Assembly: GCF_000753735.1 (NCBI RefSeq) | Contig: NZ_JPIN01000008.1 | Location: 124,001-188,000 of the forward strand | Direction: 5' to 3' | Source of the DNA: Pseudidiomarina atlantica | GTDB taxonomy: Bacteria; Pseudomonadota; Gammaproteobacteria; Enterobacterales; Alteromonadaceae | Length of the DNA stretch: 64,000 nt | Shown here: one piece after another, positions 58,166 through 64,000 of the stretch | Position numbering within the stretch: position 1 is the stretch's first letter | Layout: every line of letters begins with the position of its first letter | Position numbers and translations under genes: made by a program | Notes under the pieces: generated by a model | Told to the model about the DNA's origin: nothing | Database searches by the model: none | Seen by the model: only the letters and a program-made list of their open reading frames with translations

Positions 58166-59314
58166 TTAGATATCGCTGCGCAGGGCTTCCGCTTTGTCAG
58201 TTTTCTCCCACGGGAAGGCATCACGACCGAAGTGACCGTAAGCAGCTGTTGCCCGATAAATCGGACGTTCCAAGTCAAGCATCTTGATCAAGCCATACGG
58301 ACGTAGGTCAAAATGTTTACGCACCAACGCAATCAATCGCTCTTCGCTATACGGGCTGGTGCCGAAAGTTTCGATGCTGATCGAGGTCGGCTCAGCCACC
58401 CCAATCGCGTACGACACTTGAATTTCGCAACGCTCAGCCAAGCCCGCAGCAACTAAGTTTTTCGCAACATAGCGAGCAGCATAAGCAGCGCTACGATCGA
58501 CTTTTGACGGGTCTTTACCAGAGAACGCGCCACCACCATGACGAGCCATGCCGCCATAGGTGTCCACGATGATCTTACGACCGGTTAAGCCGCAATCGCC
58601 CATAGGTCCACCAATCACAAATTTGCCGGTTGGGTTAATCAACAAACGTTCCTGATGTTTCGGGAACCATTCAGCTGGCAGTACTGGCTTGATGATGGTT
58701 TCAATTACCGCTTCACGCAGTTCTGCTTGCGAGATACCTTCGGCATGCTGAGTCGACAACACCACGGTATCAATAGCCACTGGCTTGCCATCTTCGTAAA
58801 CAAAGGTCAGCTGACTTTTCGCATCCGGACGCAACCAAGGTAGGGTACCGTCTTTACGCACTTGCGCTTGACGCTCCATTAACCGATGCGCATAGGTGAT
58901 GGGCGCCGGCATCAACACATCGGTTTCGTTCGATGCATAACCGAACATCAAGCCTTGGTCACCCGCACCTTGTTCTTCTAGCACTTCACGATCAACGCCC
59001 TGATTGATATCTGGCGATTGCTTACCGATGGCATTCAAAACCGCACAAGATGCGCCATCGAAGCCCATATCTGAATGGGTGTAACCAATGTCACGCACGG
59101 TGTTACGCGCAAGGTCTTCGATGTCGACCCAAGCACTCGTGGTGACTTCGCCCCCCACCAAGACCATGCCGGTTTTAACATAAGTTTCGCAAGCGACCCG
59201 AGCGCGTGGATCTTGCGCCAGAATGGCATCAAGGACTGCGTCTGAAATTTGATCTGCAATTTTATCAGGATGTCCCTCAGAAACAGATTCCGAGGTAAAA
59301 AGGTGCTTCGCCAT
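58166..59314 (-). CDS. metK: S-adenosylmethionine synthetase
   Basis: Cytoplasmic enzyme of 382 residues that makes S-adenosylmethionine from methionine and ATP. It begins [22 protein letters not shown] (shown in two parts in the literature) and carries [12 protein letters not shown] and [19 protein letters not shown], the two family signatures. The frame runs to 59380, but the standard start is at 59314. A MetJ-type operator lies about 80 bases upstream, so repression by MetJ and SAM is expected. SAM from this enzyme feeds Cfa and QueA, both encoded in the window. Confidence 0.98.
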   Translation of the reverse strand: MAKHLFTSESVSEGHPDKIADQISDAVLDAILAQDPRARVACETYVKTGMVLVGGEVTTSAWVDIEDLARNTVRDIGYTHSDMGFDGASCAVLNAIGKQSPDINQGVDREVLEEQGAGDQGLMFGYASNETDVLMPAPITYAHRLMERQAQVRKDGTLPWLRPDAKSQLTFVYEDGKPVAIDTVVLSTQHAEGISQAELREAVIETIIKPVLPAEWFPKHQERLLINPTGKFVIGGPMGDCGLTGRKIIVDTYGGMARHGGGAFSGKDPSKVDRSAAYAARYVAKNLVAAGLAERCEIQVSYAIGVAEPTSISIETFGTSPYSEERLIALVRKHFDLRPYGLIKMLDLERPIYRATAAYGHFGRDAFPWEKTDKAEALRSDI

Positions 59315-59343
59315 AGTGTGTCGTCTCAAAATAAGGTTCTTAC

Positions 59344-59378
59344 AAAAAAATTGGGCGTAGTTTAACGAAACCACGCCC
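59344..59378 (-). terminator. terminator between the alcohol dehydrogenase and metK genes
   Basis: On the minus strand GGGCGTGGTTT pairs with AAACTACGCCC (one mismatch) around a four-base loop, followed by seven T residues. It lies 30 bases after the dehydrogenase stop codon and within the metK leader or promoter region. Confidence 0.82.
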
Positions 59379-59392
59379 ATTTTTCTAGATTT

Positions 59393-59408
59393 AGACGTCT
59401 AAAAGTCT
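59393..59408 (-). promoter_or_regulatory. MetJ operator (two tandem met boxes) upstream of metK
   Basis: AGACGTCT at 59393-59400 is a perfect met box, followed in register by AAAAGTCT at 59401-59408 (six of eight). A weaker third box may follow. The operator touches the stop codon of the upstream dehydrogenase gene. MetJ with SAM represses metK in related bacteria. Confidence 0.65.
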
Positions 59409-60464
59409 TTATTTCTGTTTAAGCGTTGCCATATCAATCACAAAGCGGTATTTCACGTCGCTTTTGAGCATGCGCTCGTAAGCTACGTTAATCTCATCCA
59501 TGGCGATCATCTCGATATCCGAAGTGATGCCATGTTCGGCACAGAAATCGAGCATTTCTTGCGTTTCTGCGATACCACCAATCAACGAACCGGCCAAACT
59601 GCGACGTTTGGCGATCAAGTTAAATACCGCTGGCGATGGATGATGCTCTGCTGGCACGCCAACCAAACACATGGTGCCATCGAGGCGCAGTAACGACAGG
59701 TACGCATCTAAATCGTGAGGTGCGGCAACCGTGTTGAGAATGAAATCGAGCGAGTTGGTCCACTCTTTCATCGCTTCTTCGTCTTTGGAGATCACTACGT
59801 GATCAGCACCCAAGCGCTTGCCATCATCTACTTTACCTGGCGAGGTGGTAAATAAGACGACTTCAGCACCCATGGCACTGGCGATCTTAACCGCCATGTG
59901 ACCGAGTCCGCCGAGTCCGACCACACCCACTTTATGACCTTTGGTCACACCCCAGTGACGCAAGGGCGAGTAGGTGGTGATACCCGCACAAAGCAGCGGT
60001 GCAACGCCGGCCAGATCGAGTTTGTCAGAGACTTTTAAAACAAAACCTTCTTTCACGGTGATGCGGTTTGAATAGCCGCCAAAGGTAACGCCGCCAAGAT
60101 GTTTGTCTTCGCCATTGTAAGTACCAACAAAACCGTTTTCGCAGTATTGTTCATGGCCTTCATCACAACTATGGCAGTGACCACAGGAGTCGACCATACA
60201 GCCGACGCCCACCGTGTCACCTACTTTAAACTTGCTGACTTTACTGCCAACACGAGTGACTTTACCGACAATCTCATGCCCAGGTACGCAGGGGAATACG
60301 GTGCCACCCCATTCATTACGCGCTTGGTGCAAATCGGAGTGGCAGACGCCACAGTACTCAATTTCTATTTCTACATCTTCGGCCGTTGGATCACGGCGTT
60401 CGAATTCAAAGTATTCGAGTTCTTTATCTGCAGCCTGTGCTGCATAACCAATCGCTTGTGGCAT
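59409..60464 (-). CDS. zinc-dependent NAD(P)H alcohol dehydrogenase / aldehyde reductase
   Basis: Cytoplasmic medium-chain dehydrogenase of 351 residues of the cinnamyl-alcohol type (YahK/Ahr-like). Catalytic zinc is held by CGVCHSDLHQARNEW and GHEIVGKV, and structural zinc by CMVDSCGHCHSCDEGHEQYC. The cofactor motif is VGVVGLGGLGHMAVKIA. Such enzymes reduce aldehydes with NADPH. It follows the M1 peptidase gene by 15 bases with a good AAGGAG. A terminator and the met boxes lie at its end. Confidence 0.9.
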   Translation of the reverse strand: MPQAIGYAAQAADKELEYFEFERRDPTAEDVEIEIEYCGVCHSDLHQARNEWGGTVFPCVPGHEIVGKVTRVGSKVSKFKVGDTVGVGCMVDSCGHCHSCDEGHEQYCENGFVGTYNGEDKHLGGVTFGGYSNRITVKEGFVLKVSDKLDLAGVAPLLCAGITTYSPLRHWGVTKGHKVGVVGLGGLGHMAVKIASAMGAEVVLFTTSPGKVDDGKRLGADHVVISKDEEAMKEWTNSLDFILNTVAAPHDLDAYLSLLRLDGTMCLVGVPAEHHPSPAVFNLIAKRRSLAGSLIGGIAETQEMLDFCAEHGITSDIEMIAMDEINVAYERMLKSDVKYRFVIDMATLKQK

Positions 60465-60479
60465 AACCTACTCCTTGGG

Positions 60480-62330
60480 TTAATCGTTAGCTGGGTACAG
60501 CAACGCTTCGTTTACCGTTTGCGTAAGTGGGTGATACCCAGGCTTCGCTTGTTGATAAACTTCGCGTGCCCATTTTAAGTTGTCCGGTGTTTTCGCTAAT
60601 TCACGATACAACGGACTCACGAGCTTGTTGCGTCCAATAGTGAGCAAGTAATTACGCAAACGCTCCCGCGCTGGTTCATAATTTTTCACAATCGCCAAAC
60701 GCAACCAAGCATGTGCAATTTCTGCGTTTTGACTGGTAGTAAGACCGTACTCCTTGTCTAAGCGTTCCATATTCACGCTAGAGATATCGAGCGGCAAATT
60801 ATTGATGAAGTGCAACCACTCGTGCGTAGTCCATTCAGCTGTTTGTAATTGTCCACCTTTCAACCAACGTTGCATTTGTTTTTCAACTTGCGCGAATGCA
60901 TCCGATTCGGGTTGCGGTGCGTCGGCAGGAAGGCCCGGTTGGTGAATCCATTCATTGATTTTATCCATGCTCACCACGTTCGGGTGCTTGGCGAGCAAGT
61001 TGCGCGCAAGATAGTCTTTAAATTGCTTAGTAGAGATGCTCTGAAACGCGAAATCAGCAAAATACTGGCGTAAAAACGCATCAAAGGTTTCACGGCCAAA
61101 TTTGTCTTCCAAGTAGACCAAGAACAACTGGCCTTTCACGTAAGGCACATTGGAGAACACATCATCTGGATGGCGGGTACCGAGTTCAATATTCAATACC
61201 GTGTCTGCCGGCGCTAAACGCTCCATGTCTGCCAGCAAGTCTTGATAGCCAAGTGCCAGTTCCATTTGTGCGCGACGTTCACCGAACAAGGCTTCCATGA
61301 TGCGATTTTCAACATAGCTGGTAAATCCTTCATTGATCCACAAATCGCGCCAGCTGGCGTTGGTCACTAAGTTGCCAGACCAAGAATGCGCGAGTTCGTG
61401 CGCAATCAAGTTAATCAGAGTGCGATCACCAGAAATCACCGTCGGCGTAATAAACGATAGTCGCGGATTTTCCATTCCGCCATAGGGGAAACTTGGCGGC
61501 AATACTAATAGGTCATAGCGGTCCCAGCGATAGGGGCCGTACATTTTTTCAGTCGCTGTGATCATTGCTGGCGTGTCAGCCCACTCCCACACCGCATCAT
61601 CAATGATGTAAGACTCAGCAAATACCGCAACGTTATCGCTAATCGACTTCACTTCAAGGTCGCCCGCAGCAATCGCAATCAAATAAGGTGAAATCGGCTG
61701 TGGCATCGATAAATGATACTCACCGCTCCGCTCATCGCTCAGGCTGTTGTTGGCACTCATCACCGCCAACAAGCCAGGTTCAGTATGAAGCATCGCATTG
61801 TAAGTCAAACGCAGGGCCGGTGTATCTTGAATTGGAATCCAACTGCGCGAGTGAATGGGTTGCGACTGACTAAACATAAAGGGATGTTTTTTACCCGCAG
61901 TTTGCTCTGGAGTCAGCCACTGCAAACCACTTGCAGTCGGCGCGGTGGCATAATGAATACGCACTTTCTCGGCGCTATCGCCAATACTGATGGTCAACTC
62001 CTGACCGAGAGTTTCATGCGCATCGCCTAGCTGATAGGCCGTTTCTTGCCAGGCGTTATCAACCCAGAGTTCGGTTTTTTCAATGGTCAGATCGCGGGTG
62101 TCTAAATGCAACGTATCGGCATCGCCATGACGCAAGAGATCATAGGTGGCGGTGCCAACCAGTTGTTTATTGTCGAAGTCGATGGTTAGATCGAGCTCTA
62201 AATGCGGCGTCGATACCTCATTTAATTTGGCGTAGCTATGCGCATCTTCCGCCCACGCATGCTGAGTTGCAGTACTGGCAACTAAAGTGGCGGCGGTGGC
62301 CCACTGTAAGAACTGTTGCTTTATCGCCAT
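60480..62330 (-). CDS. exported M1-family aminopeptidase
   Basis: Zinc metallopeptidase of 616 residues with a signal peptide (about 1-27, ending HAWA), so periplasmic. The exopeptidase motif is GGMENPRLSF and the zinc site is LIAHELAHSWSGN with the downstream glutamate in WINEGFTSYVE. The C-terminal helical domain resembles leukotriene A4 hydrolase. It removes N-terminal residues from peptides. AAGGA precedes the ATG. It is probably cotranscribed with the downstream dehydrogenase. Confidence 0.93.
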   Translation of the reverse strand: MAIKQQFLQWATAATLVASTATQHAWAEDAHSYAKLNEVSTPHLELDLTIDFDNKQLVGTATYDLLRHGDADTLHLDTRDLTIEKTELWVDNAWQETAYQLGDAHETLGQELTISIGDSAEKVRIHYATAPTASGLQWLTPEQTAGKKHPFMFSQSQPIHSRSWIPIQDTPALRLTYNAMLHTEPGLLAVMSANNSLSDERSGEYHLSMPQPISPYLIAIAAGDLEVKSISDNVAVFAESYIIDDAVWEWADTPAMITATEKMYGPYRWDRYDLLVLPPSFPYGGMENPRLSFITPTVISGDRTLINLIAHELAHSWSGNLVTNASWRDLWINEGFTSYVENRIMEALFGERRAQMELALGYQDLLADMERLAPADTVLNIELGTRHPDDVFSNVPYVKGQLFLVYLEDKFGRETFDAFLRQYFADFAFQSISTKQFKDYLARNLLAKHPNVVSMDKINEWIHQPGLPADAPQPESDAFAQVEKQMQRWLKGGQLQTAEWTTHEWLHFINNLPLDISSVNMERLDKEYGLTTSQNAEIAHAWLRLAIVKNYEPARERLRNYLLTIGRNKLVSPLYRELAKTPDNLKWAREVYQQAKPGYHPLTQTVNEALLYPAND

Positions 62331-62382
62331 GTCGGCTTTCCTTCTGATAAGATGTTGACATCAATTGTTATCGGAACATGTT

Positions 62383-63153
62383 ATGCGAGTACCGCGAATT
62401 TATCATCCTTTCGACGAAAAAACTGCGTCCGCCGGCTGGCCCATCGGCCATCAACTAGAACTTAGCGATGACGCAGCAAATCATGTTGGCCGCGTGTTGC
62501 GTATGAATGCTGGACAAGCGCTGACACTGTTTAACGGTGACGGCCATGATTACGCCGCGAAGATTGTGGCGGTCAGCAAAAAGAATGTGCTGGTGGAAAT
62601 CACTGCGCAAGCGTTGAATACCAGCGAGGCGCCAATCAAAATTCATCTAGGTCAGGGCGTTTCACGTGGCGATCGCATGGATTTCGTGTTGCAAAAATCG
62701 GTCGAGCTCGGAGTACACGCCATAACGCCGTTATTTACCGAACGCTGTGGGGTCAAACTCAGCGGTGACCGGTTACTGAAAAAACAACAACAATGGCAAA
62801 AAATTGTCATTGGGGCTTGCGAGCAGAGTGGCCGCAGTTATGTGCCAGTAGTGCACACTCCAGTGCCGTTACAACAGTGGCTCGGCGAGCTTCCTGCTGC
62901 ACTTCGCTTGACGCTAGACCCCGAAGCGCAGGTGCCGCTACGCGAGCAACAGCTCAGCAGTGAGCACATTCAGCTGCTCATAGGTCCTGAGGGAGGCCTC
63001 ACCGAGGCCGAGATTACAGCAGCAGCAACAGCTAACTTTCAAGCCGTGCGACTCGGCCCTCGCGTGCTGCGCACAGAAACAGCAGCCCTTAGTGCATTGA
63101 CTGCGGTACAATACCAATTCGGCGATTTAGCCACTGCGACTGGCAAGGAGTAA
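62383..63153 (+). CDS. rsmE: 16S rRNA m3U1498 methyltransferase
   Basis: Cytoplasmic SPOUT-class methyltransferase of 256 residues that methylates U1498 of 16S rRNA. It begins MRVPRIYHP and carries NHVGRVLRMNAGQ, QKSVELGVHAITPLFTERC, ACEQSGRSYVP and the knotted SAM site LLIGPEGGLTEAEI with LGPRVLRTETA. The frame opens at a TTG at 62365, but the standard start is the ATG at 62383. It is followed at four bases by gshB, as in E. coli. Confidence 0.96.
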   Translation: MRVPRIYHPFDEKTASAGWPIGHQLELSDDAANHVGRVLRMNAGQALTLFNGDGHDYAAKIVAVSKKNVLVEITAQALNTSEAPIKIHLGQGVSRGDRMDFVLQKSVELGVHAITPLFTERCGVKLSGDRLLKKQQQWQKIVIGACEQSGRSYVPVVHTPVPLQQWLGELPAALRLTLDPEAQVPLREQQLSSEHIQLLIGPEGGLTEAEITAAATANFQAVRLGPRVLRTETAALSALTAVQYQFGDLATATGKE

Positions 63154-63157
63154 GCAT

Positions 63158-64000
63158 ATGAAACTAGCAATGATTATGGACCCTATGGCAACGGTTAAAA
63201 CCTATAAGGACACCAGCTTTCGCCTGTTGCTCGAAGCCCAAGCTCAGGGGTATGAATGCTTTTATCTTGAGATGCAGGACTTATCATTGCAACAAGGTAA
63301 ACCCATGGCACGCGCACGACCTGTTACCGTGCGCGACCAAGCAGAAGATTTTTACACTTTTGGCGAAGTGGCTGAGCAGCCACTAGCTGAGTTTGACGTC
63401 ATTATGATGCGCAAAGATCCGCCATTCGACACCGAGTACGTGTATGCCACTTACATGCTTGAGTTAGCCGAACAAGCCGGTGCGTTGGTGGTCAACAAAC
63501 CGCAAAGCTTGCGCGATTGTAATGAGAAACTGTTCACTGCTTGGTTTGCTGATTTAACGCCGCCGACCATTGTCACGCGCCGCGCCGAGCAGATCCGTGC
63601 CTTTCACCAACAGCACCAAGATATTATCTTAAAGCCACTCGATGGCATGGGAGGCGCGTCGATTTTCCGCGTCCGCGAAGATGGCAATAACCTTGGTGTC
63701 ATTATCGAAACGCTGACCGCGCACGGTACCCGTTACGCGATGATTCAGCGCTATTTACCGGAAATCAAAGACGGTGACAAACGCATTCTGATCATCGATG
63801 GCGAGCCAATGCCCTATTCACTCGCACGCGTACCCTCAGCAGGTGAAACTAGAGGCAATCTTGCAGCCGGTGGCAGCGGACGCCCGCAACCTCTGTCTGA
63901 CAGCGACTGGGAACTAGCGCGGCGGGTCGGTCCTGAATTGAAAAAGCGTGGCTTATTGCTGGTGGGACTGGATGTCATTGGCGATCGTATCACTGAAATT
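63158..64000 (+). CDS. gshB: glutathione synthase (3' end beyond window)
   Basis: ATP-grasp ligase that joins glycine to gamma-glutamylcysteine. The visible 281 residues begin MKLAMIMDPMATVKTYKD. The ATP-grasp parts ILKPLDGMGGASIFRV, RYLPEIKDGDKRILIIDGEP and RGNLAAGGSGRPQPL are clear. E. coli GshB has 316 residues, so about 35 are missing at the right edge. AAGGAG lies seven bases before the ATG. Confidence 0.97.
   Translation, partial: MKLAMIMDPMATVKTYKDTSFRLLLEAQAQGYECFYLEMQDLSLQQGKPMARARPVTVRDQAEDFYTFGEVAEQPLAEFDVIMMRKDPPFDTEYVYATYMLELAEQAGALVVNKPQSLRDCNEKLFTAWFADLTPPTIVTRRAEQIRAFHQQHQDIILKPLDGMGGASIFRVREDGNNLGVIIETLTAHGTRYAMIQRYLPEIKDGDKRILIIDGEPMPYSLARVPSAGETRGNLAAGGSGRPQPLSDSDWELARRVGPELKKRGLLLVGLDVIGDRITEI

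Noticed and set aside
62355-62384. TTGACA-based promoter before rsmE
   Set aside because: A properly spaced -10 would overlap the start codon and matches poorly.

Overview
The window is a continuous stretch of chromosome from a gammaproteobacterium of the order Alteromonadales. An Idiomarinaceae-like marine organism (Idiomarina, Pseudidiomarina or Aliidiomarina) fits best. This is inferred from protein style and gene order, not from a database search. The supports are the metK / tkt-epd-pgk-fba block, rsmE-gshB, the rpsU-dnaG-rpoD macromolecular-synthesis operon with an ileX-type tRNA beside it, a CrbS/CrbR two-component system, an OsmC-YcaO fusion, many exported peptidases and envelope proteins, and intermediate G+C. 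Coding density is very high. I see no insertion sequence, prophage, integron, CRISPR array or rRNA operon.

Positions 1-10850: a CrbS-like transporter/histidine-kinase hybrid and a CrbR-like LuxR-type regulator converge. They are followed by a TonB-dependent receptor divergent from a GntP permease, a medium-chain acyl-CoA ligase and an exported MetX-like esterase. Together these could take up, hydrolyse, import and CoA-activate an organic-acid ester. Positions 10853-16640: a paired unknown envelope module (TIGR03545/TIGR03546 type), a RimK-like ATP-grasp ligase with a GNAT acetyltransferase, a cysteine synthase and an RcsF-like lipoprotein. Positions 16780-24000: cyclopropane fatty acid synthase, an AI-2E-type permease, a coupled three-gene operon (Mpo1-like, exported kynurenine-formamidase-like hydrolase, kynureninase), and a SulP transporter with a tandem universal stress protein.

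Positions 24139-37470: NADH dehydrogenase type II, a Sel1-repeat protein, a YdgA/DUF945 protein, an exported delta-class carbonic anhydrase candidate, an OmpR-type two-component pair, a DUF3750 lipoprotein, a 7TM-DISM diguanylate cyclase, OsmC-YcaO and an S10 carboxypeptidase. Positions 37555-43760: tRNA-Ile(CAU) with its own strong promoter, an amidohydrolase, and rpsU-dnaG-(DUF3192 lipoprotein)-rpoD with recognisable promoter and terminators. The only gene-free stretch over 300 bases (43359-43753) lies here. It contains the rpsU promoter and an unexplained long hairpin.

Positions 43754-52660: MarC, queA-tgt, an ECF sigma / membrane anti-sigma-like / periplasmic coiled-coil operon of unknown role, PiT phosphate transporter with its PhoU-like partner, TerC and a DUF481 outer-membrane protein. 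Positions 52731-64000: central carbon metabolism (fba, pgk, epd, tkt), metK with a MetJ-type operator, a zinc alcohol dehydrogenase, an M1 aminopeptidase, rsmE and the start of gshB, which runs off the end.

Convergent genes are packed unusually tightly: five of ten convergent pairs overlap by exactly four bases through their stop codons. The most promising under-described items are the ECF trio, the TIGR03545/03546 pair, the CrbSR-flanked ester-uptake cluster, the exported kynurenine-formamidase-like enzyme, and the hairpin at 43511-43589.
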